DNA from: Pyxicephalus adspersus | Lineage: Eukaryota; Chordata; Amphibia; Anura; Pyxicephalidae | Assembly: GCF_032062135.1 (NCBI RefSeq) | Contig: NC_092861.1 | Location: 143,854,886-143,918,885, forward strand | DNA: 64,000 nucleotides | Direction of reading: 5' to 3' | Shown: positions 25,555-38,101 of the stretch, one piece after another | Position numbering within the stretch: the stretch's first letter is position 1 | Layout of the letters: the number at the start of each line of letters is the position of its first letter | Program-made: the position numbers and the translations under genes | The notes under the pieces: generated by a model | The model's input: only the letters and a program-made list of their open reading frames with translations | Database searches by the model: none | Told to the model about the DNA's origin: nothing

Positions 25555-28500
25555 CCAAGGTTATGACATTTCCATATACATTGACAGCCAAGAGTCTATA
25601 TTTTAGGTTTGCCATTGTGTTATGTATTTTTTAGACTCGTGCGTGGACTTTCGATATTTGTTATTAAAAAATATGGATCCCTACTGGTGTTGATGATGGG
25701 GATTCAGATTCGTTAAACAATATGCTTATAGTAGATTTATATTTAGTTTATGATTATGTTATATATTTTGGTTGTGGTTGTTTGGTCAAGCGGGCATCTA
25801 TGATAATTTACTGCTGGCAAAGTCACACGAACGTGACATGAACTGAATTATTTTATTCCAAAATAGATCAGGTAATTAAGTTTATGACCATTTGCACCAA
25901 AGTGTTTATCCTATCCTAACACGCACTATTTTTTTTTTTTAATAATTGATATTTCAAATAGCAAAACTTTTTCCAACAAGGTTCACTTAGACCGAGCGGT
26001 TATGAATGAAAGATAGTAAAGCGTGTGACACACACATACCAATCAACCTATCCTAAGACAATGAATAAGTATATTTTAGTGTTCTTAAAAAAAAAAAAAA
26101 TATCCCCAGCCTGGGTGTAGCTCAGGTCTGTAATAGCTTCCAGCACTGTTCTGTTAATGGAGCCCATCGCTTAGGCAAATAAACTAAGAATCTTAGGTAG
26201 CGCACCAGCACAATGAATGAGAATTGGCAGTCACGTGCCCTATGCATGACCTCAAGACAAATGTTTTCAACGTGAGACTAATGAATTGGTTTTACAGTAA
26301 ATGTTATGCACTGCACGCACCTCTGGCATGGAAGGGGTTATTGTATTTTCAACTTGAAATGCACGACTGCTTTGCTCTGACCTTCTGACAGCAAAGTTAA
26401 TGCAGTGAATTTTTTCTAATTTGTTTGGCTATGCAATGTATTGTGGGCCTCTTCTGCAGATTTTCAATAGAGTAGCCCTATACTTTTTTTTTTCTCTCTT
26501 AGAAATAAAGCTGTTCAAATATGATTTTGGTTTGCTAAATGCCTTTAATCTATTAACAGTGGACTATGGCCAGTTCGTTGTTGATGGAGTGGTAGCACCA
26601 ACGTTAAGCAGCATTTTCAGTCTTGGTCGATTCTTGTTTCAGCATCTGTGACATAGCGGCTACATGATGCATGGGACAGGTGTCATTCGAACTAATGTAA
26701 TCCAGTGATTGGCCCCCTAATATGACCCGGCACCACCTGAGCTCGGTCTTTCTGGTAGCAGAATAATCATTTGGTGCTGTGAAGTCTTCATTCAGGAATT
26801 CCTACTTAACCTCCCCTATTGCTCATGGGAGCAGAACTGGTGGTGTTGTCTGATGTCCCAAGATATGAACTGATATAGTTATATGAACATGCTTCCCTCT
26901 CTACAACTTTTTCGATGAAGAAATCATGGCATAAACTATAATTTTCTATGCAAACTTGGCTTCCCCTTTACAATAATTATTTTGTTTCTAAAAGTTTCAA
27001 AAAAAAAATCTTGCCATTGACCATTTTTTCCCCCCATGTCACTTTCATTTTTTTTCCGGCAACAATATGACGAGACCCTTCAAACTTTTTTTTTTATTTC
27101 CATCTGACAATTTGAAAAAGAGTCCTGTCTAGTTTACATTTTCACACTTCATTACATGGGAAACACAAGTGCTACTAACAGATGGGCACCCTCTTTTGAA
27201 GGGCTGACAAGGGAAAATATAACAGGCCTATTTAGTGTGCAGACAATTCTGGTAGTCGTAATTGAGCTGGTACCTTCTCCTTTTTTTTATACTGTAGGAA
27301 AAACAGTCGCCTAAGACCTTAGAAGTGTGCATATCAAAGTCGTTACTGATAAAAGGATTACTTAATCTTTAGCAAACAGAAGAGGGGCAATTCTTCAATT
27401 GTTTTAAAATATTTTTTAGTAATTATTAGGTAAATGATTTTGATCTGTCATCGTAGGATGAGAGTCAATTAACTACAATCAAAAAGGTTATACAACTTGT
27501 TCAAAAGAATAAAAAGTTCTTTAAAAAATTCTAACAATCAGATTATTAAAAACAAAACAAAAAAACAGGTCATATGTAGGAGATCATTCCTTTGCATTTT
27601 TTAAACAAGGCCAAACCTGAAATCCCTGAACTTTGCGCTGATAGAAAAAAAGGTCTTTTGCATGTCGATTTTTGTTTCTCTTTTCTAATATTATATTAAT
27701 TGTATCACTTTTTATATGTTAAAGTGAAAAAGTCAGTGCTGATCACTAAGACAATATGTCCGTCATTGTCATCCCCCGGTGTTCTGACCCATCAAGAAGG
27801 TAGATGTGATTGATTTACGTTATTCTATCGAAACCAAAGTTATGATTACACTTTTCTAGACACGATAATAAAATCATTCTAATATCTTAAAAAAACAAAC
27901 AAATGAAAAAAAATAACTTGCAAAGTTCTCATTTTAAATGTAAATAGTTCAGTGTCAATTAAAAAAAAAAAAAGCACAGCATTTGTCAGAATTAGTTACA
28001 CTCATCATATGAAATCTTTAAATTGCCTCTGCAACACATGGAGAAATAAAAAAAATAATAATCCCACCTGCCTGACCCTTCTATTACACTCTACAAGGCT
28101 GATTTGATTTGGGAAAAATGACTCTCTATTTAATAAAAAACCTAACATACTAACTCAATGTGGTACATGAACTGGGCGTCCTTCCCATGTAATATACACC
28201 TTTCTATGATAACTGTATTTACTCAAAAGTAAACTGGGAAAAGAACAGCAATGAAAAAATAAATAAAAATAACAGAAAACAGGATTACCAATAATGATCA
28301 AATAGCATAAACATTACGAAAGTTGAATAATGCGAGTAGACACTAACATATGCATACATGCAAAATAATAATAATAATAAAGTAATAAGCTAAGTGTATG
28401 TTTCTGGACAGTTTTTATTGGTACGTGTTGTATGTAAATATATTTTGTCTCTATGTAGTAATAAGGAATTGTAATTGTAATAATGTCGGGTGATTAAAAA

Positions 28501-31500
28501 AATATATATAACTGTATTTTCTACTACAGTACGTAACTACTGTGTAATGGGCAGTGTGCTGTACCAAACACCAAAGCCCCAGTTATCTTAGGTTATAGAC
28601 TATGCTGTAGATTACGGAGGAGATACAAGTATTGTCTGCAAGGCATTGACTTTATATACATACTAGCGGTGGCTAAATGAAGAATCTACTATATATATAT
28701 ATATATATAAATCTTGTAAATGATATTAACTTAAAGCATAAATCAGAATATTCTACACAATGATTCTAAATGATACTAAAATTTAAATATTCACAAAAAT
28801 AAAAAATATACTGACTACAAATATATCTTTTATTTATAATAATAATAATAATAATGACACATGATCCGTGGAGTCAAAATATACTGAAAAAAAACAATGA
28901 GTGTGCAATGAGATATAAGGTTACTTAGCCAAAGAAAAGCAGTAGTGTTAATAATGGTCATTGAAATCATATTATTAATAATAATAAAAAAACACATGAA
29001 AATTGCATTGCATACAGAAAAAAAGTAAAAAAAATATACATTCTTACCATGAAGGTAAGGTTTTATTTTCTGAAAAAGTGTTCGTCCTCACATTAACAGC
29101 ATGTCTGTGTACATATACCATTTCCCTAAGATAAAGATAAAAGAATTTATCAGTTGTCTGGGGGAAATGCCTTTACAAAATAAAAAAAGAAAGAAACAAA
29201 AACAAAATATATATATAAAAAAATAAAATAAAAGCAAAACATTTCCACCATTGATTAGTGAGAAAATAAACAGTATATAGCATATAAATCATATGCGCTA
29301 TCCATTAGGCATGCAGATAAATGAATAAGTATAGCTGATGTAAAAAATTAATAATAATGTAAAAAATATAAGCAAATAATGCAATAATAAATTATATATA
29401 AAAGGGGTTAATAATAATATTTTTAAAAAGTCTACTTTTTTTTTTTGCACACATACATTCATGTACACAATTACAACATATTTACTGCAACCTAGCCCCA
29501 GAAACACAGATGTGACATCAAGGTGTGAAAGGGCTTTGTGTGAAATAAAAACACACAAATATACAGCGGGGATTAAGTTCATTGAGAGGGGCACAGCTAT
29601 TAGGAACGAATCTGTAGGTATCATACACACACACACATATACACATAGAAGTTGAAAATGCCCAAAGAGGTAAGAAAAGAAGATGTAATGACTAGTTCTA
29701 TGTGTCAGGCTGCTGGGACTAAGGGTGTCACTCCTACACAATCAAACACACACATAAAGCAAGGACTGGAGGCAGAGGGGCTAAATATTTTACTGTCAGA
29801 GCATGTCTAGGATAGGAATTCATTTCTCTCCCATGTACATCAGGACAATGACAATTTAATACATGGGGTGGCAAGGAGGGAGAAGATGCTCCTTGTATGG
29901 AGTAATAGGATTTTTTTGCAGCATTGATAAAAGTAATAATCAATAAATAATAATAAGATAAAATAATAAAAATTGCTAGTATTATATATAAAAGTCATAT
30001 TACTATACTATATGTATTGCATTGTATTGTAGCTTTGCATGTTATTGCACGCACATGTGTGTTTATTTGTACATGGATATTCATGCAAGACTTTGTGGAC
30101 AGTAAGCAAGGCACAGAGGAGGAAATCATGCATGTCTCTTCCTATTATACTTCTCTCCATCTATTTATTTATCTTCCTGCAAATGTAAACTATATTGTAA
30201 TAGTTAACATCTGACCACAAAACTAGGAAACAGTAAAGAATAAAAAAGTAAAGCGATTTCCTACAACATTACAAGCAGTGTGTTAGGTTTTAACCCCCAT
30301 AAACTGCCATTATGGAACCTACAAAAGGTAAAGGTGTTCCCTAGATTTCTAGCATTTAAACCTAACCAGTGGCTACATTGACCTTAACTTAGGGTGTAGA
30401 TTGTTGGGTATTGGGGAGTTCCCCAAGTCTTCCCCAAGACAGTAGGGGAATAAACAATGGCACATTCCTTTGCGTAATGATGTGCTTACCTTACCAAACG
30501 AAAGTTGGAGAAATAAAGTCGGTTAAATCGTCTACAACTTAGCAGGTCACTTCTGAAATAGGCGATCGAAAGAAATACATCTGCCTATGGCTTTGTGCAA
30601 AATCACTATGGCAGACTTCTCTTTTTAGGAGGCTGCAAACTATTTAACTCTACAATTCAGACAATGGCCCGTGACTGGCAAATCAGGGTGCAATTAGGTT
30701 CTTGGAGGGGGGCGGGGAATTAATCATTATTAGGTATATGTTCCTGTTTGTAGCATAGACATACCTGTGTCTTGAAGGCAAAATATTGGCACCTTGCCTA
30801 AGGAATTTTTTTTAAACTTTAAACTTAAATTATCATAAAAAAAAGCATCCTACACCTTTAGATTTGCAATGGAAAGAGCCAACCATTCTGGGAAATGAAT
30901 GGGTATTCACAAGGGCTTTGCTATTAACATGGGTTAATTACAGCTGCAACGCACCGGGCTCAGTAAGTAAAAGAGCACAACCATAAACACAATAAAATGA
31001 GCATTCAGCTCTGTAAAATAAGCTGTCAGGTTGGAATATCAATGTTAAGATATTTTGGCCAAAAAAATTAAAAAATAAAATTCAAAAAGCAAATTTATCA
31101 TAGAATGAAATGCATTGGTCTAAAGGCATCTAGTCAAGTCACTAACCTGCTCATTCTGTATTGTTGCAACATTAAAGGCCAAAAAGATCTTTTTGATGGA
31201 ATCCTTCAAGCTGATGTTACAGTGAAAGCCATGCTCTTCAGTTCCTGCTTGCTAACTTCCACCATTCTATTCCCTGAAGCTCTCACTCTGCAAGACTCTC
31301 ATATTGACACAAGCTCTCTAGGGACAAAACTTTAAGATATATATATAAAAAGTGAAGCCAGGGGAAAGGAGATCCCAGGGAATGCAGCACAATCCTGAGA
31401 TCCCAGCTGGGAACCTGATCACTTAAAAGCAATCATTTAAGATTGTGTGCTCACTCATTGCACTAATGTCATCTTATCTCAGAGTCCTGACAAGCAGTAG

Positions 31501-33306
31501 CTCTTTCTTGTCAACATTGCACTTGCTACATTTTAAACCTTTCCAAAAAAAAAAAAAAAGATCCAACGTGTATTAATTAGCTTCTATAGAATTGTACAGA
31601 TTTAATTCTTCTATTGTTATACAGAACTCTTATTACAAACAGGAGCTCCTTCTTCTCCCTATTTTGGACTCTTTCATTTGCCTTTCCGCTTTCCAACAGC
31701 TGTGACAACTGTTAAAACAGTCAGTAAAATTAAGTCAGCTCTATAATCCTTTAGTCAATGTAACATTTTAATCAGAAGTGGAAGGAGTTTTATCTAAAGA
31801 GCCTACTGTTTTCATTCCCAGAGATGAGATTGACACATATGTCAAAACGGGCCCATACATTTATTGCATCTGTCGCCTTAATAACAATTATTTGAAAAAA
31901 AGAAAAGAAGAAAGGGGGGGTGCGCTTATGTGAGCTTAAGTTATCATATTCTCGACCGTCTGACACCCAAAGCATCGCTAGCCTGCAGCACGCAGTTGTC
32001 GGACATTCCAGAAAAAGATATTCTCATTTATTTTAAAACCTGATTCTTATTAAAACGGGGCAGGGAGTTTGTTTTAAAAAATTCCAAAGGCGCCTTGGTA
32101 CGGTGCCAAGGCATGTGATACCTGGCAACACCGGTGCAAAGTTTTCACACTATAAAAATAATAGACCAATCAACTTGTGCAAATTTTATTTACCGGTCGT
32201 AGAGCTAGAAAAGGGGGTGGGGGGGTCGTACGTTGAACGCGCAGGGCAACTACTACTTGTGCACTATGCGGTACAAGCTTTTGAAACACCGTCCCTGCGT
32301 CTGACATCTGCACACAGATCGTTTCCATGCATCTTCCTTAAGAGGCTTATCTAAACTAATCATTTAAATTAGCTATAAGAAGGTAAATTTAAGAAAGCTT
32401 CTTTAGTAAAGACACAGCGTTGACCACACTTTAAAGGTTGTTTTTTATGTATGGCACAGCAAACTTTACAACGACAAGGATAAGGAATTTTTATCCAAGA
32501 CTTTGCGATGGATAACGGTGCCTAATTCGGACGCTGCCTCTTGTATTATAAGCCTTTGCGCCTTGACAGTTTCTTCAATTTAATTTTTTTTTTTTTAGCC
32601 TTTTTGTTAAATATTTCATTTTATTTCACGTGGCTACCTTTTGGAAAATATGCAATGGCTTCTTATTCCCAAAGCATCATGGAAAGCTATTTTGCAGTGA
32701 GGTCAGTCCGCCTGCAGCCTAAGTGCTACTCTACAGCTCTGACACAGGCACACATGGTCTTGTATTCAGCTTACAATAACCAAAGACTCTTCCCCACAAT
32801 TACAGATGCTTGGCTTCATTGTTAGAGTGTAGCAGTGCGACCGGCCCCACATGACACAAATGGATCAGTGACAGATGCAAAGACCCCCTGACCATAGAAA
32901 AAAAAGGGAGCAAACTGCTCAATAAGAAACTAAGATACAAAACATTTTGGATGCCCCCTTAATTTTAACGCCAATTTACTTTTATTTTTTTTTTTAAGTA
33001 TTATAAAATAAAGGGATAAAAAAACTTGAATGCAATTTTTTATTTCCTGCGGTGCAATTTCATCTTAACTAGCTAGGTTACTGATTGACCATTTCCTATA
33101 TTGTGTCTAGTTAATGCTTACCCACCTAGAATTCTACTTGAGGCTGAGAAACAGAAAAACTGCTTGACAAATAGTTCTCCAAACATGCTTTACCATTTTT
33201 AAGTCATTATCCCACAGCACTGAGCGTGCCACTTGGACTCGGTATGACCGGCTGCAAACACAACAAGCAGATTTGGGGTCTGAATGGCATGCAGGTCGAG
33301 CTCTGT

Positions 33307-33357
33307 CCAGGGGGGCGGTGGTAGTGGTAAGGGGGGTTAGGAGGGTTTTAGGAGGGC
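33307..33357 (+). other. G-rich stretch close to ESRRG exon
   Basis: Contains G runs (gggggcgg, gggggg, ggg, ggg) separated by short TTAGGA/TTTTAGGA spacers on the plus strand. One spacer is 8 bases, so it just misses the usual quadruplex pattern. It lies about 400 bp inside the intron. Confidence 0.5.
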
Positions 33358-33752
33358 TTCTAAGAAAATGTGCTGCACCCTTGTGAAACGACACATTTTA
33401 ACACTTTGCTAAGCTTTTGTGCCAAGTGCCTATTCTTAGTACCTGAATAAGGAGAGCCTGACATACAGCTGTCCCCTGGATGGTGACAGGACTCACAGAG
33501 GAAGGTAACATTGACAATTCCCCACTCACACATTTTTGAAAAAATAAAAAGAGCAGCAAAACCCTTAGCATAATAGAGAGACAAGACTAGCAAACAGATC
33601 ATTCATGCACAGAAATCCTTCTTAGCCTAGATCTCCATCTTTGTATTAATATTAGACATAAAAGGAAGATAAAACAAAAAGAAAAAAACAAAAACACACA
33701 CACAGGCACACAATAAAAAAACAAAATAACAACAAGAATAAGAGGTACCTAC

Positions 33753-33808
33753 TCCTCTTCGTAGTGCAGGGAAAAAGATTCAGGAAGGCAAAGTTCTACA
33801 GAATCCAT
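33753..33808 (-). CDS. ESRRG: ESRRG first coding exon (estrogen-related receptor gamma, isoform 1 N-terminus)
   Basis: Read on the minus strand, the ATG at 33808-33806 opens MDSVELCLPESFSLHYEE plus two bases of a further codon. This matches the distinctive N-terminus of the long isoform of vertebrate ERR gamma, as I remember it, essentially residue for residue. ERR gamma is an orphan nuclear receptor that binds TNAAGGTCA elements as a constitutive activator of oxidative metabolism genes. These residues begin the disordered A/B region. The exon ends in phase 2 at a GT donor (GTAGGT, 33752-33747); read-through would hit a TAG at once, so splicing is needed. A next exon starting with G would restore the third Glu of the known protein. 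No zinc-finger or ligand-binding-domain exon appears elsewhere in the window, so the remaining gene lies left of position 1. The start context is mediocre (C at -3, G at +4). Confidence 0.92.
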
Positions 33809-33825
33809 GTGCGACCGGCAACCAT
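33796..33825 (-). promoter_or_regulatory. Overlapping upstream ORF at the ESRRG start codon
   Basis: An ATG 17 bases upstream of the ESRRG ATG has A at -3 and G at +4, a strong vertebrate initiation context and better than that of the main start. It is out of frame, encodes MVAGRTWIL, and stops at a TAG (33798-33796) inside the ESRRG coding exon. If transcripts begin upstream of 33825, scanning ribosomes should often start here and miss the long-isoform ATG. ERR gamma also has a shorter isoform that starts further downstream, so the uORF could favour that start. The function is inferred from sequence; translation is not shown. Confidence 0.55.
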
Positions 33826-34115
33826 AATTTGTGCACCCCAGCTATAAATCAAAGTTTCCTTGTCAGAGGGACAGTGCAATTAACACAAAATGTTCTCCTG
33901 GTGACAAGCCTATAGGCACAGCCAGTTGGGACCAAAAGCTCTCGCACTCTCCTAATCAAGGACTTAAAGCCCCGATTGCAGCTTATTAATATGAAGTAGA
34001 GCTTTACATATGCAGTCCCTCTGGCCCACTTGGCTATTGGATTGGTGGGAGGATAGCCAATGAAAGGAAGGGAGGGCAGGAGCTCCACACATTGTGACAG
34101 CTAGGCAGGTACTGA
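33809..34115 (-). promoter_or_regulatory. ESRRG: Putative ESRRG 5' UTR and proximal promoter
   Basis: This block directly upstream of the ESRRG ATG is unique, balanced in composition and free of the repeats that fill the flanks, as expected of a selected 5' UTR and promoter. It holds paired CCAAT boxes about 230 bp upstream of the ATG, an AT-rich homeodomain-like stretch (33983-34010), and no minus-strand TATA box at a sensible place. A TATAAA at 33843-33848 reads on the plus strand only. The transcription start cannot be placed from sequence. A weak acceptor-like tract on the minus strand near 33846 would also allow part of this to be an intron from a distal promoter. Confidence 0.6.
34036..34061 (-). 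promoter_or_regulatory. CCAAT-box cluster (NF-Y type)
   Basis: Two abutting CCAAT pentamers read on the minus strand (34036-34040 and 34041-34045), and a third reads on the plus strand (34057-34061). Clustered CCAAT boxes 50-100 bp from a start are typical of NF-Y-bound TATA-less promoters. Their position, 230-250 bp upstream of the ESRRG ATG, fits a proximal promoter. Confidence 0.5.
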
Positions 34116-34559
34116 GCAAGGAGGGAGGGGTGATGATGGTGGTGGGGGGGTGAATAGAGTGAGGACTGACTAAGATAGAGGAAAAGCTCTCATGAGCTAG
34201 AAATGTTTCCTTTGGGCTACAATACAAAGAGGGAATAAAAGGTTTCTCTGTTTGGGCATTAAACGTTTGTTATAACATTAAACACAACTCACCAGAGCCA
34301 AATGAAAGAAAGATTTCATGTACAGTAGCTCCCTTTTTTTTTCCTTTTTACCAAGTCAGGGGCATTAAGTTTTTACATTGCTTCCCTGCATGTCAATTTT
34401 TTCAATTTTTTTTTTTTTTTTTGTTTTTGATTCTTTGTTGCAATTTGACTTTTTTTTATTATGTTATTTTTACTGTTAGCTATAAGCTAAAGTCATTCCT
34501 TTTTGTAGTTAATGACATCGTGAGAAATTGTGGGGGGATTTGTATCAGGCTTGCGGTCA

Positions 34560-35270
34560 CTCGCTGGTAATCGCTTAAAGGGTTAATTTTGTTTTAAAAG
34601 ATGCAACGGTTGTCAGTGGTGATTTTGTTGGGTGGACGCGATTTGGAAACAAAATTATTGCACAGATCTTGCATTCGTTACGGAGACGGGTTTGAAAGGG
34701 TTAAAAATGACCTTCGTGGGCTGTAGGTGGTCACGGTTTTCCTCCCATCGTTTTTAATGTGGCATTTTTGCAAGCGGGGAAGCTTTTGGTCGTGCGCTGT
34801 TGGGGTGACGCTTGCGGTGAACGCACTTTTTTTTTTTTTTTGGCTGAAGGGGTTAATGCCAAAGAACAAAATGCTACCAGTGGTGACATTGTATTGGGTG
34901 AGATATATTTTTCCGAATGCAATTTTCATCATTATGGTCAGGTAACCCGGAATGCGAACGTCCACGCTTCTCCTAATCATCGCCGAACCGCTCAGTATTA
35001 CCTGTAGCCCAGTAGGTTAAGGTTAGGTAACTTGGTGCTAATTTTTTACTGCATGCAAAAGCATTCTCTTTGCAGAATTTTAGTTTTTTTAGGGTGAATG
35101 CGGCATGCAAACCCCGATCATTTTTTTTTTTTTTTGTGATTCCTCGCCCGCAAGGTGCTGTCCTCGCCTGTGACGGGGTTAATATTACATCACTGTTGTT
35201 TGGAAAGGCTGATACTGAAGCTTCTTTATCCTGATCCTGAAACGGCTCTGAGACTGACGGGGTTAAGCGT
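34560..35270. other. CpG-bearing flank with repeated GGGTTAA motifs
   Basis: GGGTTAA occurs at about 34578, 34697, 34849, 35177 and 35260, embedded in sequence with more CpG than the surroundings and interrupted by T homopolymers (34828-34841, 35121-35134). It may be a weakly methylated flank of the ESRRG promoter or a very old tandem duplication. No ORF here looks real. Confidence 0.35.
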
Positions 35271-35929
35271 GTGCTGAGATGCACATAACACTCATATGTT
35301 TATCCAGATAAATACACGCCTTCGTGCACTTGTCAACCCCCATTGCTTTTTAAGTGAGCATGCAAGTATGAACCGAATTTAACACGTCTAGAGCACAAAT
35401 TCAGATTATGTTAAAAACAATAGGAAAAAGCTGGGGCAGTCACATTGATCAATCCTCTTCTCCTCTCTGTCAGCGAGCAGATTACAGCACACTAACCTCA
35501 CACTGCTGGAACTCCTAACAAGATAAAGGCGAGTGCACTACAGTAGGAGACGACCACACCACGCGTGTGAACAATAAAAGTGGCATTTTGTGTCATCAGG
35601 CCATGCACCCCGACCCAAATAGAATACCATATCCAAATCATCCAAAAAAAAAAAAAAAAACACCCAAGTTGTGTTTAAACCCTTGTGAAAATTGATGCCG
35701 AATACGCCTGACGTAATATTCCACAAATTTTCTTCTCGGAGCCGGTGGAACATAATTGCCGTGCATGCTTTATAAATAGAATAGGGAAACAAACTGACCG
35801 GAAGGGATATAGTGTAATGTGTGTCAGTTATTGCAGGTATTAACCTTTTCACTGACTGACTCTGTGGTGCTCAAACACTTGAGGGCATTCTTAAAGGATT
35901 TTATAGCTAAAAGAGCCGGAGATGGGCTC

Positions 35930-36172
35930 TTAACCAATAGCAACCGGCAAGCCGTCATTCTTTTATGTCAGTGAAATCTTAATTGGTTAATGTGGGCAAT
36001 CGCTCTTTGTACGTGAACATTGCCTTTTGCTTTATGCTTTTGTGTTATAGGTGGTGATACTACACAAGGTATCGTAACCTGTAGCAACTGAGAAGCCTTC
36101 ATTCTTTCATTGCAGTAAAATGTTAATTAGTTTCTAGGGGCTACCGCTCTTTGGACATGACCATCGCTCTAT
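35930..36172 (+). repeat. Two-copy diverged tandem duplication
   Basis: 35932-36035 and 36068-36172 align along their length: taaccaatagcaaccggcaagccgtcattctttta... against taacctgtagcaactgagaagccttcattctttca..., each ending in a cgctcttt(g)...gaac/gacc...gcc/cgctctatg block. The period is about 136 bp. Confidence 0.7.
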
Positions 36173-37898
36173 GTCTTATAGGCAGGCAAGGATAAAACAA
36201 AAGGAATTTATACAAAATTATCACAGTCACCATATACACCTGATTGAGAGAACTCAATCCTTTATCCTCACACCAGACAAGTAGACATGGTCAATGAGAT
36301 GTAGAAAAACATGAAAATTGGCATATACCTTTGTTGCCAATCCCTCCAAATTTGGGGCCAATTGGTGAAGTTTATAACTACAACTTGACCCCTTTTTCTT
36401 GCTAAGGTCAATATCATTTTTGATTGTTTCCTTTATTTACAAGGCTGGATAATTTTGTCACTGTGGCCTAAGTTCAACTGAGGTTGCAATCACCCAGAAG
36501 CCAATTCTGCAAAAATTCCTGAAAAAATTAAACTTGCCTAAATGTTCATCATCGCAGGTAATGACCCTCAAAGACATGTTTTCCATAATTTCACTGAATA
36601 TCCCAACTTTGCTTTCATACTGGACTGGAGAACAACTCCAGGTTACAAATGTAGCTGCCAAAAACAAAGTTGCATTTCATATAATGAGCAATCCTATAAC
36701 AGATCTTTGTAAATACCTTCCCTACCCTCAATTTACAAGCCAGCACTGGGCCTTCCTCTTAACTTTCTCCCGTAACTTTTCCCAAAGAGCGATGGAGAAC
36801 GGGGAGTTAACGTTGCTCAGCTATGTCACTGTGTACTGTGTCGAAGGCAGGTACTAAAAGCTTAATTACCAGTAGCATTACGCTGTCTATATTGTTAAAT
36901 GTGAACCCTGCAATTAAGATGTAAATTTGGCTGTGAGCAGTGAATAAAAAGAGCTTTGGGACGAGAAGTAAAATGCGAGCATTCTAGAGACGCTATACAA
37001 CAAAAAAGATTAGTCTCAAACCTTAACAAGGGAGACATTTAATCATTTTACAGCATTCAAATGCCTTTTTTTGAGCACATTTTTGATTGAAACAGGAATT
37101 TAAAATACCATAAAAGAATACAACTAGCGTTCCCTGTCAGCTTTTAAAAGAGGCATCCACTGCTGCAGGAAAATCTTTATCTCTGTAATATTGATGCTAC
37201 TAATTATGCCCCCCTTGTTCCATTCTTTAGACTGGATTTCGAGGCAACCTCCCTGACATTAGGCAGAATAAAAGCGCACGCTTCGTACATAGAGACCAAG
37301 TAGCGGTATGGAGAAAATTGATAGCTCTGTGCACAAAAAAAAAACTGGCATGATGTGTGGACTTTGTAGGATTACTGTTACTCATTTCCTCTAGTCCACG
37401 GGATAATGATATCTCAGCATCTTCCAGTACATGGTTCCTTTTCATGTTTTCACATTCACCAAAAGAGAAATGCATCTGACTGCCCCCTCCCCTACTGTTA
37501 CTCTATTAACCAAAGCAAGCTTCCCTCCAACCAGCTTTCATCAAGCCAAACGGCAATCCACACCACCACTGGTTCCTTGATGGACTCAACAAAGCACTTC
37601 TATCTCATCGCCTCCTCCAGAAAATGAAGAGTTCTCCCCAGATCAGAACCTGGAGATATCCTAGAGCCCCCATGTTCCACATTCATGCCAGCACTTCAAT
37701 AGGTTCCACAACTAGAAACTTCTACACATAAACTGCTGGAATATAACTGCTCAAAACATAGAGAGAGCTAAGGTTTGCTTATCATGTCACTGAGTGCTGA
37801 ATAAACCACACAGGAATGTTTTGTAAAGAAGTGAATCCTGGCACGTGGGAGATTTCCTTAAGCTCTACAGTGAATTGAATGATTCACAGAGCTGAGAA
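36173..37898. other. Upstream flank, nothing recognised
   Basis: Unique-looking sequence with chance ORFs only. Confidence 0.4.
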
Positions 37899-37899
37899 T

Positions 37900-37946
<47 letters not shown>

Positions 37947-38005
37947 GATGAATGGATGGATAGATAGATAGATAGATGATGGATGGATGGATGGATGGAT
38001 GGATT

Positions 38006-38036
<31 letters not shown>

Positions 38037-38040
38037 GATG

Positions 38041-38091
<51 letters not shown>

Positions 38092-38101
38092 GATAAATAG
38101 A
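37899..38101 (+). repeat. Compound (GATA)n / (GATG)n microsatellite
   Basis: About 200 bp of GATA repeats with internal blocks of GATGGATG. Degenerate GATA-like sequence continues to about 38280. Confidence 0.95.

Larger units (their letters stand above)
22986..33306. other. AT-rich intronic sequence with scattered candidate non-coding elements
   Basis: No gene was found. Patches with normal complexity and several CpGs (about 23430-23740, 25030-25290, 26140-26450) contrast with the poly-A/T and ATAA-rich surroundings. The stretch 27900-30250 is extremely AT-rich, with many AATAATAAT and ATAT runs. These patches are candidate enhancers only by composition. Confidence 0.35.
1..33752 (-). other. 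ESRRG: ESRRG intron after first coding exon (5' part; continues left of window)
   Basis: This is everything downstream of the ESRRG donor in the sense of transcription. No open frame of useful length here resembles a nuclear receptor DNA-binding domain (paired Cys4 zinc fingers) or ligand-binding domain, so the intron exceeds 33.7 kb. A very long first intron is consistent with ESRRG being a large gene in other vertebrates. It contains transposon remnants, satellites and candidate enhancers listed separately. Confidence 0.75.

Noticed and set aside
29298..29741. 147-residue minus-strand ORF
   Set aside because: Sits in very AT-rich DNA, is rich in Phe/Leu/Tyr, has no recognisable domain and no splice context.
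33843..33848. TATAAA near the ESRRG ATG
   Set aside because: Reads on the plus strand, opposite to ESRRG, and lies only about 35 bp from the start codon, so it is not a TATA box for this gene.
33956..33964. TCAAGGACT as an ERR element in the ESRRG promoter
   Set aside because: The last three bases differ from the TCAAGGTCA core, so it is not a credible ERR site.
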